DNA of 64,000 bases from Hibiscus mutabilis. Taxonomy: Eukaryota; Streptophyta; Magnoliopsida; Malvales; Malvaceae. Location of the stretch: assembly GCA_019671005.1 (NCBI GenBank), contig CM033752.1, positions 26,854,969 through 26,918,968 on the forward strand, written 5' to 3'. The translations under genes were made by a program, and so were the position numbers. Below the pieces are notes generated by a model. The model was not told where the DNA came from. It made no database searches and saw only the letters and a program-made list of their open reading frames with translations. Shown here piece by piece: positions 47,640 through 59,535 of this stretch; positions within the stretch are counted from its first letter, which is position 1, and each line of letters begins with the position of its first letter.

Positions 47640-49130
47640 GGCTACTAAAGGTCAGTGTCTCTGTAACTTGAAATAAATGTTGATAGCTCGAGGAGCTACA
47701 ATGCAATAACGATATTGTAATTCTCAATACAATTGTCAATGCTTGAGATTCAATATTCAATATTGATACTTACCAGGCGAAGGTTTACGGTTGATTGCAT
47801 CAGCTACAACGTTGGCCTTGCCCAGGTGATAATCAATACAATATCATAGTCCTTGAGAAGTTCCATCCATCTTCTTTGAAGAAGATTAAGCTCTTTTTGT
47901 GTCAATAGGTATGTGAGGCTCTTGTGATCGGTGTATAGGTAGCATTTTTCTCCGTATAAATAATGCCTCCAAATCTTTAAAGCAAAGTCAACTGCAACCA
48001 ATTCAAGATCATGCGTAGGGTAATTCATTTTATGTGGCTTAAGATGTCTTGATGCATAAGCATCAACTTTACCCTCTTGCATCAATACACATCCTAACCC
48101 TTGATACGATGCATCACTAAATACAGTATAGTCTTTACTAGACTCAGGTTGGGTTAAGACTGGTGCATGCGTCAACACTTGTTTAAGTTGATCAAAACTA
48201 TGTTGTTGTTTCTCAATCCACTCAAAAGAGATATCCTTTCGTAGAAGTTTGGTTAACGGTGCTGCTATTATAGAGAATCCTTTAACAAATCTTCTGTAAC
48301 AACCACCAAGACCGAGAAAACTGCGAACTTCACCAACATTCTTCGGTGGCCTCCACTCTACTATAGCTTGGATCTTCTTCAGATCTACTTGAATACCTTC
48401 AGCAAAAATTACATGTCCCAGAAATAAAACTTGAGTGAGCCAGAACTCACACTTACTGAACTTAGCATATAACTGCTTCTCTCGAAGGGTTTGGAGCATA
48501 ATGCGAAGATGGTCGCAATGTTCACCTTGATTCTTAAAATAGATCAATATTTCATCTATAAACACCACTACAAACTTATCAAGATAGGGTCTAAAAACCC
48601 GGTTCATGAGATCCATAAAAGAAGCCAGTGCATTTGTTAACCCAAAAGGCATAACCAAGAATTCGTAGTGGCCATACCTTGTACAGAAAGTTGTCTTGGG
48701 CATGTCACACTCCTTCACTCTCATTTGATAGAACCCAGACCTTAGATCAAACTTAGAAAAGACAGTTGCATCCTTAAGCTGGTCAAACAGGTTATCAATT
48801 CTCGGTAAAGGATATTTATTCTTGATGGTGAGTTTATTTAATTATCAGTAATCAATACAAAGTCACATTGACCCATCATTCTTTTTGACAAATAGGACCG
48901 AAGCTACCAAAGGTGAGGAACTTGGTCGAATAAAACCTTTATCTAATAGATCTTGAATATGTACTTTAAGCTCAGTGAGTTCAACCAATGTCATTCGATA
49001 AGGTGCAATGGAAACTTGAGTGGTCTCATGTTGTACTTCAATCCCAAATTCAACTTCACAGGTAGGTGGTAAGCCCGGAAGCTCATCGGGAAACACATCA
49101 AGAGATTCTTGCACGGTATCTATATCTTAC
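47640..49130 (-). pseudogene. Tekay-2 reverse transcriptase and RNase H, broken
   Basis: RT begins at 49114 (FPDELPGLPPTCEVEFGIE, then FVKKNDGSM) and, after a stop and frame changes near 48850, continues in the long frame 47804-48724: PKTTFCTRYGHYEFLVMPFG, GLTNALASFMDLMNRVF and FIDEILIYF, where the active-site second Asp is Glu (FIDE for YIDD). RNase H follows with YTVFSDASYQGLGCVLMQEG (Asp), NYPTHDLELVAVDFALK (Glu) and YTDHKSLTYLLTQKELN (Asp). The end of the domain is shifted out of frame near 47810. The active-site change alone would disable RT. Confidence 0.9.
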
Positions 49131-49175
49131 AACTATGATTCCTTCCTACTTGCAGTAGCATATAACAATGATCTC

Positions 49176-49751
49176 TTACCCCCTGGAGTCCATAAGAGTT
49201 ACACTCCCCTTGCCAATACCTCTTAGATATAATTTTCTATTCGAACAATCCACCCAAGCTTGATGCTCTCCGAGCCAATCAAGCCCCAAACTAACGTCAA
49301 ACTCATGAATAGATAGGGCCATGAGATTGGCCGAGAAAGGTGTCCCTTGTATCATGAAAGGACAATTTTTGCATACTAATCCAACTACAACATTATCCCC
49401 TAAAGGATTGGTTACAGTGATTTTGGAGGCTATAGGCTCGGATGTAAACTTAAATCTTTTAATCAACATAATACTTATAAAGGAATGAGTGGATCCAGGA
49501 TCAATCGATGCATAAGCAGGGTGATTATATAGTTCAATATTACCTGCTATAATATCTGGATCTTCCTCATCCTCCCTACTTCTCACATGAGAAACTTGTG
49601 CTGAAGCTTTTGACTCTTGTCGGCTTAGAGTTCTTGTAGAGCCACCAGGTCTCCCAAAAGCTTCCGATGCAACTTGTTTCTGCCCCTTACCCTTGAAAAA
49701 CTGAGCAGGGGACGCTGGAATTATCGGTGTATAAGACTTAGAAGTGTTCAC
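49176..49751 (-). pseudogene. Tekay-2 protease region
   Basis: An open minus-strand frame of 191 codons. Residues about 75-95 carry YASIDPGSTHSFIS, the aspartic protease site with DPG in place of the usual DSG/DSA. FDVSLGLDWLGEHQAWVDC near the C-terminus is the normal 'LGMDWL..H.A..DC' block of Tekay-type polyproteins. It links the zinc knuckle (upstream) to RT. Confidence 0.88.
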
Positions 49752-50853
49752 CGGACAATCTTTAATGTAGTGACCTTGCTCACCACAGAAGAAACATGTT
49801 TCAGATTGTCTACGACACTGCCTCGTAGGATGTTTCCTCTAAAAGAAATTACAGAATATTGAGACTCTCAGCCTGAACCTCTAGTACTCTCAATAGAGGT
49901 TGTTCTTGCAGCAGATTGGGGCATGGTTTGTAACTTGGCAAAATTGGCTGATCGAGAGGGTTGTTGATGATACTATTGCTTGAATCCTCATTGCTTACCC
50001 TTCTTATACGGCAAAGGTTGGCGAGAATTATCTCGAGGCCTCTTCTCAGATCGGGTTAGCCCACTAAACCTTTGTGACCTTTGAACAGCTTCAGTAGAGA
50101 TTGCTTGATTCATGAGCTCTTAGAAATCCGTGATTCCTAAAGTAGTGAACAGGGGTCGAAGTTCATCACTTAATCCTGCTACAAGCATTCTACATTTCTC
50201 TTATTCTTTCTTGATGTACTCAGCTCTGTACTTGCAATACTTGTAGAATCTGTAGATGTATTATTCCACCAGTCTCCCGCCTTGGCTTAAGATGTAGAAA
50301 GATATCCCACATTTTGGCAAAATAGTACTCGCTGATATGTTTCTTCCTGAAATCACACATGAAGAACTCCCAAGTTACAGTTTTTTTAGGAGCGGTAAGT
50401 ATAGTGGTTTCCCACCAAAGTAGAGCCTCGTCTGCTAGCAAAGCCAGGGCATACTCTAATTTATTTTTATCTAAACACTGTAACTGCTTGGTCAAGATTC
50501 TTATCGTGTTGTCCAACTAGTACTCTACCATTTTAGGATCCTCACCAACCTTACCTATAAAGATAGCAGCTCGGTGTTGTGGTAGTTTATCAATAGGATC
50601 TTGGCTTGAGGAGATACCAGCTATAGAGGATTATGCAGACTACTCAGACTTAAGAGTAGCCATAAATTGTTTGAACATCTCAGTCATGTTCTTGTAACAT
50701 TCAAATTGAGCAATTTGTAGTATGGGTTTAGGGTTTGATAGCTCTTATAGAGAAATTTGTAGATTCGAATGATCTCCCCCTTTTCTTCTCACCATGAGTC
50801 GAGGAGCCAGTGGTATGCTCAACTTCTTTGTGAGCTTTTTCGGAGTTAGACAT
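49752..50853 (-). pseudogene. Tekay-2 gag, broken
   Basis: The ATG at 50853 opens MSNSEKAHKEVEHTTGSS, followed by a stop- and frameshift-rich region. An open part at 50220-50516 reads LDKNKLEYALALLADEALLWW and TWEFFMCDFRKKHISEYYF, the conserved gypsy capsid block. A CCHC zinc knuckle CFFCGEQGHYIKDC lies at about 49760-49801 and is intact (C-x2-C-x4-H-x4-C). Gag would package the RNA. The start lies about 140 bp inside the 5' LTR. Confidence 0.85.
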
Positions 50854-50977
50854 CATATACTATAAAAGAAAAATGGATCAGATTAATCGCAAGTCATAAT
50901 ATACACAATAATAAAGTCCTAGGTGGAATATGCAATGCAATAAACTTCAGTTTAGTCCTAGAATTGACTAAACTCTA

Positions 50978-50989
50978 GCTTGAATACCA
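50978..50989 (-). other. Primer-binding site of Tekay-2
   Basis: The minus strand reads TGGTATTCAAGC four bases inside the LTR, related to TGGTATCAGAGC with mutations. Confidence 0.72.
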
Positions 50990-50993
50990 CAAA

Positions 50994-53772
50994 TATAACA
51001 CCCCCTTCCTAGTCTGGGATAAATCTAGGTCGAAAAGCGTTATCGATGAACATTACAGTGATCGGATCGATGATTACGATGTTATATACCATAAATCATG
51101 TATTATTAATCTATAGTGTAATATAATAATCATTTTTAATCAATAAGGTTTACCTAATTTATGATCTGGGCCAATTGGTAACTTATTAAAGTTTAGGGAC
51201 TAAATTGTAAAATTTGTAAAATACAGGGACTTGTCTAAAATTAAGGTTGTCCGTATAAAACTCAATACATGAATATCTTACATACAAATTTTTATCATAA
51301 TCATAATTTAGTTGTGTCCTCAATTAAGTCTTATGTGGTTCTGTGACCAATTTACAACAGTTTGGAACCTTTTAAAACATCTTTTAACCAATTTACCTAC
51401 CTTCGTACCGATATTCGAAGAGGTTGTATTGGTACGTCTTTGTTATAGTCTTTAAAATTAATTACAGATGTTAGGGGTCGTACCGATGCGAATGCATTTG
51501 TATCGGTACGCCAAGCTGATTCTAATTATCATGGATTCCATAACCGACCAACCGTATCGAAATGCCCAGGGCCGTATTTGGTATGCCTACCTTGATCGTT
51601 AAAATGATTATTTTTTTAATCTTGTAACGATATTAGGTATTGGTACGCATGATCAACGCTTAGAAGGTCAACTTTCAAGATCGATAGAGTGTCGATACGA
51701 TACTTTAATATTTTTCCAGTGGCTAAAACCCGTACCGATACACCTAGGTGCATATCGATACTCGGCTATGGAAGAAATTCCAATGACTAAGCCCTGTACC
51801 AATACGCCCTAAAGCGTATCAAAACCCCAATGTTGATCTGACCAAAAATGCAAGGCCGTAGCTATACGCCACCACCCGTATCGGTACGATAAGGCTTGTA
51901 ATGACAAATTTTATCTAGTTTTTAATCCAATTAGAGGCCTTAACCTTGTTCAATTGTTACCAAATTTTACAGGTAAGTTTTTAGCTACTTAGTCTATCCT
52001 CATGCCAAATTTCATGCCATTTCGAACCCATTTAACATGATATCACATATTAGTGTATTTTAGGCCATTTTTAGTACCTTTATCAACATTCAACATGCCA
52101 TATTTTGAACTTTAACTTTTTCAACATGGTGAGAATCATATACACACAAAATGGGTCAAAACTAACATGTCTAGACACTATGCCACCTTTCTAGGAGTTT
52201 AAGGACAAATTTTACATTACATGTGACTTGGTGACTTGCTTCAAAAACGTCATTGCTCTAATCCTTGATCCAACGCACTATTAACCTGAAAATGTATGGA
52301 AAAGAGATACATTAGGCTTATATAGCCTAGTGAGGTAGTCAACAATGATAGCATAAATTCCAATAATGTCATTAACATGCATATCAATGTAAATGCATCT
52401 GAAATCATGTTTTAACAATACTTGCAATAATTTTATTTCCTTGGATTGACATATAAATATGGATACGCAAATTCCCAACCAACATTGGCAACAATAAATG
52501 GTCAATATCCTCCAACATCGCCAATAAGACCAATACTAGCACATTTCGTCAACATCGCCAAATAGAGCCTTAGCTCAAGGACCGTAGTCCACTCTGTACC
52601 AATGAGCTCATGAATTCTATGTCATGCCAATTGTTCCCATGTCCATTCGTTTCCAAGGATTCGATACTTAGGCCAGTATCAATAACAATATCGATAACAA
52701 TAACAATAACGATAGTCATGAAAATATCAATGTAGCTTTAACAATATACCATGATCAATATGGTCTTTCTCAATGTTTCAATGATATCAATGACAATGCA
52801 ATGATTCAATAATCAACTTAAAAATGTAATAAGCTTACCAAAGCTTACCAATGATACCTTTAACAAGGTTTTCTTATATCCATACCTTGATTCCAACGAT
52901 AGAAATGCAATAGACCAATATAAAGGAAATCAAGATAGGCACCTAGCCAATCTCAAGACTCCGACTACACTCACTGATACTTTCGAGGCTTTCAAGGCTC
53001 CCGGATGATAATTCATTTGTTCTTGGTCTTGTTGGAATTAGGGGAATTTGGAGATTCTTCACCTTGATTCTCTTAAGCTACAAGGAAATAGAAATTAAAA
53101 AGATTTTAATATCACTAATAGATTCATAGCAACTTAATAGCTATGAAAAGCAATAAAGATTAAGCCTTGATATCCCTAGAAAATCCTAGGGTTCCTAACT
53201 TCATAAACTTGGAATTAAACATGGATTTGATCATGAAATCAATAGGGCAATAAGGGATTATAGCTTACCCGATCAATATCTATAATCTAGGATTAAGAAC
53301 TTAAAGAAACGAAGCTTTTGTTATCCTCCAATGGAGGTGCTTGATTGTTTAAGGTTAAATGAAGAAGATGAAAGTGGTGCGGTGCTTGCTTAGAGATTAA
53401 CCGGGTAAGATTTTTCCTCTCATTTTCTTTCCTAATTTAGTGTTAAGCTTTTCTTTAGATGAAGTAGTTTCACCCCAAAAGACCAAGTAGGTGGTGACTA
53501 ATCTTGAGGAGGGGCTAATCGCAAGGTTAGTCTCTCAACTCTTTACTTTTTATACATTTGCCCCCAAACTTTTAATTTTCTCAATTTAGCCAATAAGACA
53601 AGTTTCAATGTTTACAATGGGACCCTTAATCAATATCGATACTTAGTTGGGATTCAAAAATCCAACAATTGGCCACTTGGTCAAAGGTTAACACTATAAT
53701 TTAACTTTCTAATGCAAAACTTTCTGGTTGCCGGAATTGGATTCTGACTAGGCCCGGTTTTGGGGTGTTACA
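50994..53772 (-). repeat. 5' LTR of Tekay-2
   Basis: 2779 bp, plus-strand TATAACACCCCCTTCC to TTTTGGGGTGTTACA, the partner of 40610-43358. The outermost base pair at 50994-50995 is mutated (TA for TG). Confidence 0.93.
51400..51895 (-). repeat. GTACCGATACG-type hairpin cluster in the Tekay-2 5' LTR
   Basis: The same motif cluster as 41005-41490, more mutated. It includes 'cgtaccgatac', 'gtatcggtacgcc' and 'cgtatcggtacg'. Confidence 0.82.
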
Positions 53773-53777
53773 CGGGT

Positions 53778-54590
53778 GTGGGCAACAGGGGTAGAAGTTT
53801 GGACCCATTTCCTCGACCCATAATCTTTTTGGCTTCCCTGATCTTAGCTTCATGAAAACGAGAAAGGGCTAGCACATCCATCATGGTTGTAGGTCATTGG
53901 GCCAAGACTTTATTTTTAATGTCCAGGAACAGCCCATATACAAAGTATTGGGTCAAAAACCCATCTGTCAAATTTACTGTAGTACGCAGGGCCATTTCTT
54001 CAAACCTAGTTTGGTATTATTCCACAGTAGTGATCTGAACCAGCTTGGTTAACTACCCTTATGGTGATTCTATCTCCGTGACTGAAAATCACCGATGAAT
54101 AGCTTTCACTAAATGATTATAGCTTACTAACTGGCATTGTCGTTGCATCCATCGATATCATTTCTTGGTCCTACCTTCCATCCGAAATGATGTCATAGTA
54201 ATACGGTGGTGGTCCTCTGTGTTGTAAAATTCAAAGAATTCATGGGCTGAAGCCAACCATTCTTCGGGGTCCTTACTGGTAAAGAGTGGTAACTCAACCT
54301 GAATGGGTCATGGTGCAAACGGAAAGGCATCGTTTGGCTCTACCTTCCCCTTCCCCTTGCCCTGATTCATTATTGTATCTCTTTCCCTGTCTTATGAGGT
54401 CTGTATTGTCAATCCCATGGCAACTAAGATGGCAGTCACTTGCTTCGCTAGATCCTGAAGTGTATGTTGAGTATTCCCATTCCAATTGTCTAGTCCTCAG
54501 CATGTCACTGAAGGTTTGTCAGAAGTTGTTCATGTCGACCAGTGGTATCCTGAAGAGCTTTGATTGCGTCGGTGTTATTGACCACGGTGG
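53778..54590 (-). pseudogene. Outer gypsy gag, broken
   Basis: The minus strand reads YQTRFEEMALRTTVNLTDGF then LTQYFVYGLFLDIKNKVLAQ, the 'Y...FE.L..RT..L.....L...F..GL...I...V' block of Ty3/gypsy capsid proteins. TTMMDVLALSRFHEAKI and an upstream VKAIHR segment also fit. Frequent stops disrupt it. The open frame at 54294-54503 is the N-terminal part or leader. The gene is cut at 53777 by Tekay-2 and resumes at 40604. Confidence 0.8.
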
Positions 54591-54609
54591 GCTCTCAATG
54601 AAAGCACCA
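54591..54609 (-). other. Probable primer-binding site of the outer gypsy element
   Basis: The minus strand reads TGGTGCTTTCATTGAGAGC just inside the 5' LTR, a sequence found at this place in many plant gypsy elements. The matching tRNA is not identified. Confidence 0.65.
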
Positions 54610-54612
54610 AAT

Positions 54613-54913
54613 TATCGTGTTTGATATGTGAAATATCAAAATAAAAATATTATAAAAGAAAGAGTAGAATTTGATTCAAGAGAAGATTGTTTTTCAGAGA
54701 TAACATGCCTTCACTATTTACATGCATTCTCTTTATATGGGTTGAAAATTATAAAATGACAAAGTCTGTTAGAGCCTTTGAGGCCCTCCCCTCTCTCATT
54801 TCCCTGCGTAATCCTCGGTGCTGCTCAGTTGCTTGCTCCAGCTCATTGGTATCTTCCTGGTTATCCCTTTCTTCAGGAGTCAACTCCATTGATGGTTCCT
54901 TAGGTGACTCGGC

Positions 54914-54918
<5 letters not shown>
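54613..54918 (-). repeat. 5' LTR of the outer gypsy element
   Basis: It pairs with 8633-8913. Its outer end (expected 'cttccataaca') is replaced by AAT repeats after 'ggctatat', so the U3 tip is lost. It includes an extra 'gagaagattgtttttcagagataacatgcc' stretch not in the other copy. Confidence 0.85.

Positions 54919-54960
<42 letters not shown>
54919..54960. repeat. (AAT)n microsatellite, about 14 copies
   Basis: Perfect AAT/ATA run between the gypsy LTR and the foldback element. AAT-type sequence also flanks the other end of the gypsy element (8622-8632). Confidence 0.97.
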
Positions 54961-56183
54961 GGGTAAACTAAACGAAATGTCATTGCATTTTAACTTTTCT
55001 ATCGAAAATACCACTTAACTATAAAATGATACTATTATGCTACTGAATTTTGTTTTTGACATCAACCCAAGCACTCCGTCGTTAAACTGTAATGACCCAT
55101 TAAATGCAAAACAACGTTGTTTTGTTAGAGAAAAATTAAGATAATATTGCATTTGGGGAGACTCAAACCAATAACCTATAAGATGAAAGGTTTACACCAA
55201 ACCAATTTAAAGACTTGATATAATCTTAATGTGAATAGTATATAAGTAAAACTACAGTTGAACTTAATTTCATTTATCCCATGATATAATATTATAATAT
55301 AATTTTATAAATAAATGTTACTTATAATTTATATTATAAAACTAAAATATTAATTATAATATATATAACTAAACCATAAACCTCAAACATCAAACCCTAA
55401 ACCCTAAATCACATATATAACTAACCCCCAAACATTAAATATATATGTAACTAAATCATAAACCCCAAACTCTAACCATATATATAACTAAACCTTAAAT
55501 CCAAACCATACATATAACTAAATCCTAAATCATAAACTTTGAACCCTAAACCCTAAAACTAAAATATTGTTTATAATTCATATTACAAATCTTAATATAT
55601 ATTATAAATAATATTTTAATTTTAAGGTTTGGGATTTAATATTTAGGATTTAGTTATATATTTAGGGCTTAGGGTTTGATATTTAATTACATATATGGTT
55701 TAGGGTTTGGGTTAGTTATATATATTATATATAATATTTTAGTTTTGTAATATAAATTATAAGTAATATTTATTTATAAAGTTAATATATTTTATAAAAT
55801 TATATCATGAGATAAATAAAATTAAGTTCAAGTGTATTTTCATTTATATACTATTTGCGTTGGAATTATATTAAGTCTTTAAGTTGGCTTGGTAGTTTAG
55901 TAGAAACCTTTCATCCTAGAGGTTTTTTGTCGAGTGTCCTCAAATGTATTGCTTTCTTAATTTTCTCTAACAGGACGATATAGTTTTAGCCTATCTTGTG
56001 CATCAAAGTAACTATACCAAAACGACGTTATTTTGTATTTAATGAGCTGTTATAGTTTAATGGCGGAGTCCTTGAATTAAAGTCAAAAATAAAATTCCAT
56101 AAATCAATATTATCGTTTTATAGGTCAGTGCTATTTTTGATAAAAAAAAGTTAAAGTTAAGTGACATTTGGTGTAGTTTACCC
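54961..56183. mobile_element. Foldback element with long inverted repeats (MULE-like)
   Basis: The left end GGGTAAACTAAACGAAATGTCA is matched by the right end read inward, GGGTAAACTACACCAAATGTCA. Complementarity continues imperfectly through nearly the whole 1.2 kb, with the loop near 55580-55615. Matching landmarks are 'atgaaaggttt', 'gacttgatataat', 'ttgaacttaattt' and 'ataaaactaaaatatta' on the left and their complements on the right. Flanks ATAATAATA and ATACTATTA match at 7 of 9, a possible MULE-type 9-bp TSD. Both arms contain CCCTAAA telomere-like words (left 55390-55560, right 55665-55720 as TTTAGGG). No transposase is present. Confidence 0.85.
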
Positions 56184-59051
56184 ATACTATTATTAAGGGT
56201 CAAGAGTAATAGGGGAACACGTGGGACATCTTCAATCATCCCCCGACATGATTCAGGGCCCACCCCTCCCCCTCCTTCCTATAAGTCCACACTTTAATTA
56301 ATCTAATCAACCATACGCCCTTTTTTGGCCGTCGATGTGTTTGGAAAGGACTGATGAGGGCTCTGATTGTTTTGATATGATACGGGCTATTGATGGGAAG
56401 TTGGTGAAGTAATTGAATGAATAATTCCTAACCAAAGATGACGGTACTATTTACTAGTATAATGTCGGAAATTTTATCCAAGTATTCTGGTTTTTAAGAG
56501 CTAGTTTTTAGTTGCTCTTTCAATTTTTAAGATTTTATTTTGATTAATTCAAATAAATCTATGTCTAATATTTGATTTTAATAAGCGAATTATTCAGCGA
56601 AGATTTACCGCACATATAATGGCTTAACTCGAAATTTATTTAAGCAATTCAAAACTGCTTATCACTTGGAACAAACTCGTTAGTAGAATTATTAAAATAA
56701 CACTTATAAAAAGTTAATTTTCAAAACTCAAAAAAATTAAAACAGAGTGCTATTTTAATAAATATTTTTTTTAAAAAAAATATTTAGATAAAATAGCTAA
56801 TAATAAAAATAACTAATATATGAATAATGATAAAGATGTTGACATATAGTGAGAAAAAAATTATTAGTGTTTCAGCAATCAGCATCAAAATGATTATAGC
56901 ATGCTACTTTGAATTTCATAACGCCCTAATGATTTAACTCGGCGCAAAAAAAAAATACTTTTCCTGTTCGGTCCATCTTGTTTCATGTCGACTATAATAA
57001 TTCAATTTAGTTTCGTGTTTGATTTTGTCAACTTGAAAATAAAATAAAAAAATATATTTTTTATAGTTTAGTCCTTAATTTCTTTAATTTTTTATTTTTC
57101 TTTTATTTTGTCGTTTTTTATCAAATTTTAATTAGTGCTCCTAAATCAGTGAAAAATATTTATTTAGCTTCATTTTATTTTTTAAAATAAATTTCTTATT
57201 TTTCAATTTAGCCTCCTAACTTTGTATGATTTTTTTTATTTTTTCAATTTATTTTTCGTTTTAAGTTTATTTATTTTTTACCAAATTTGAACATTATACT
57301 ACACAACCACTATAGAAGATCTATGTAACTTCAATTTATATTTTTAACAATAAATTTATTTTTTTAATTTAATTGCTTAACTTTGCATTTTATTCAGTCT
57401 GGTCATTCAACTATATTTTTTTTGAAAATTCTTTATTCTCATCAATTTTTTGACTCATTCACACTCCTATCAATATTTTGTCTTCAAAAATTCATTCTTT
57501 AAAAATTTTATAATTTGATATGATATTCATTTTATTAAATAGAATTACAAATCTTACTTATACAGTTATATGTGTGCAAAAAGAATATGAAAAAATTCAA
57601 AAAAAGAAAAACAATATGAAAATATATGTCTATACCTTATATAATTACATAAATTTGTTTAAATTTGAATCGATCCGTACTATAACACTATAGATAATTA
57701 TAATTAAATTTATACCGAAACTCAACAATTTGACTTATAAACTTGATTTGAATTAAAAAATTTAAATAAAATTCGAGTCTTAAAATAAAATTCGTCAACT
57801 AAACTAACTAAATATATTTTGACTCGACACTCGACTTATGGAATACTTACCCCAGAAATAGTGACATGCCAATTGGGATAGAAAGAGGCTTGAGGTTAAC
57901 GGTTCCAAGGGAGAGGATGAATCGGAAGCTAGAGCGACGGAGCGTGGAGGTTAAATTACGGAGGAGGGAGCGTTAAGGTTGCGAGGGGGTTGAGAGATAG
58001 AGAAATTCCTGGAGTTTCAAATGATTGAGAGGGAAAGAGTTGTCGGGACGTTAAGGGACATAAGTGACACACACGACCGTGTGGGTAAGAGGGAATGGAA
58101 GGAGGGAAGTAAAGGAAACTGGGGACCCACAAGGCACGTGCTCCCAGGCTAGACATGTTGGTCCACGTGAGTTAAGTTTAATAGAGATTTTCTCACTGAA
58201 CTGCGTTCTCCTTGCCCCCTCTTTCTCTCTCCTCTCTCAAACAGCCCAACCCAGTCTCGTAGTTATACTTAGGACGAATTTAAATTTACTTTTAAAAAAT
58301 TCAGTGAAAAAATAATTTTAAAAATAATTTATTTAAAGTAAGAATATTTAGTATTATTATTAAAAAATATTTTTAAATTAATAAAATATATATTTTAAAT
58401 ATTTTTAAAAAAAATATAAAAAAATTGTCAATATAAACGACAATATATAAATATATTTAATTACAATTGCTTTAAAAAAGTTAAAAATTAAAAATTTTAA
58501 CTTTAAAAAAAATTCAAATCAAACTAAAAAGTACTTTTGACTTAAAAAATTACATATTTTTTATTATTTTTAATCTCAAATTATTTTTTAACTCCAAAAA
58601 CTAGTTTAAAAAGCAATACAAAACATTGCCTTATTCTTTTCAATCATACCTTGGCTAAAAGTAAAACCACCCGATCAATCAAGCCAATAAGCAACTCCTC
58701 TACCTACCATTCAGTTTCCAATTAGTTTAAAATCAACTTTTATTGGCTTCTTAATTTCTATCCTTAATCATCAAATAATTTGTTTTTGAAATTATGCCTT
58801 GATTTAGGTATGCAATCTATTTTAAGTATCAATTCGATTATTTATCGTAATGATTGATTTTGATTATAATTACTTTGGTTATATACTAATTGTAAATAAT
58901 AATTGTGATTATTGTTTTCATTGTATTTATAATACATTTTTTCTAATATATCAATCATATAACTTTATTGATAATTAAAAGTTAGACAAAAACATAATTT
59001 ATGAGAGGTTTTAAAACATAAAAGAACAACCAAAAAAGAAAAATGGTAAAT
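56184..59051. other. AT-rich intergenic DNA with one GC-richer island
   Basis: No supported gene. The stretch 57880-58260 is richer in G and C than its surroundings and holds two CACGTG boxes (about 58135 and 58163), which might mark a promoter or 5' exon, but no protein motif or splice structure could be supported. 'ctattgatgggaagttggtg' style single-copy text lies at 56330-56420. Confidence 0.5.
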
Positions 59052-59511
59052 CTAAAAAAAAATAAGTGTTGCACCGGTCAGATCATACACTTTCTCTTTG
59101 CACCAAAGAAAATCTCTACGGTTCATTGCAGGAAGGGTCCCTAGGAAGTTGTCAAAACACGAACTAGATAAAATTCTCAAAATTGGCAACCACCTTTCAC
59201 GCCTATTCTTAAAAGCGACAATCTGCTGCAAATAACATCGGCAAACAACCCAAAAGGGAATCAAACTATCCGTGACCACCGATAAACATGAATCAAAAAC
59301 AAGCACCGTGAGGATTACTGTACGAACACCAAACACCCACAAAAGTAACAATAGAAACGTGTCATAAGGTAGATACATGCCACAAAAGCATAGAAAACGT
59401 GACACAAAACCAGAGAAAAGTGTAATAAGATGTGCAAAGAAAAAGAAAACAAAACAAATAAAATCAAATATAAAAATGAAAGAAAATATGAGTCATCGAA
59501 AGTCGACGACT
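59052..59511 (-). other. Unassigned sequence beside the second Tat/Ogre LTR
   Basis: A 117-codon minus-strand open frame (59052-59405) starts MSRFLCFCGMYLPYDTF with a hydrophobic N-terminal half; I do not recognise it. The position next to the LTR suggests element leader or flanking DNA rather than a gene. Confidence 0.35.
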
Positions 59512-59535
59512 AACACCAAATTTCCGGTCACCAAT
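59512..59535 (-). other. Primer-binding-like sequence next to the Tat/Ogre LTR
   Basis: The minus strand reads ATTGGTGACCGGAAATTTGG right after the LTR end GCTACA, in the place where Tat/Ogre elements carry 'TGGCGACTC.GCTGGGGA'. The match is weak. Confidence 0.35.

Larger units (their letters stand above)
40610..53772 (-). mobile_element. Tekay-2: complete Tekay-type chromovirus (Ty3/gypsy), decayed, minus strand
   Basis: Paired LTRs (40610-43358 and 50994-53772) flank gag, protease, RT, RNase H, integrase and chromodomain on the minus strand. A perfect TSD CGGGT lies at 40605-40609 and 53773-53777. The ends TG..CA, the initiator-Met-like primer site and the polypurine tract all agree with minus orientation. 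A solo LTR (44388-47178) sits in the integrase; without it the element is about 10.4 kb. It interrupts gag of the outer gypsy element. Confidence 0.93.
8633..54918 (-). mobile_element. Outer Ty3/gypsy element (possibly Reina-like), broken into four pieces by three insertions
   Basis: On the minus strand the pieces appear in the correct order: 5' LTR (54613-54918), primer-binding-like site, gag (53778-54590); gag end with zinc knuckle, protease and RT (39230-40604); RNase H and integrase N-terminus (36111-36616); integrase C-terminus, polypurine tract and 3' LTR (8633-9150). Each domain occurs once, which argues for one element. The short LTRs (~281 bp) and 'RIHPV..VSQLKP' integrase tail suggest a Reina-like chromovirus, but this is unproven. 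The retained body totals about 3.5 kb, so the C-terminal part of RT and the integrase core are missing. Its target was an AAT microsatellite, with TAATA on the 3' LTR side. Confidence 0.75.

Noticed and set aside
55388..55720. CCCTAAA/TTTAGGG words taken as a true interstitial telomere
   Set aside because: They are irregular, alternate with AT-rich spacers and occur in both arms of the foldback element, not as a (TTTAGGG)n run.
57956..58315. Open frames on both strands in the GC-richer island, considered as a host exon
   Set aside because: No motif, no clear splice sites and no continuation; kept only as a possible promoter or island in the intergenic note.
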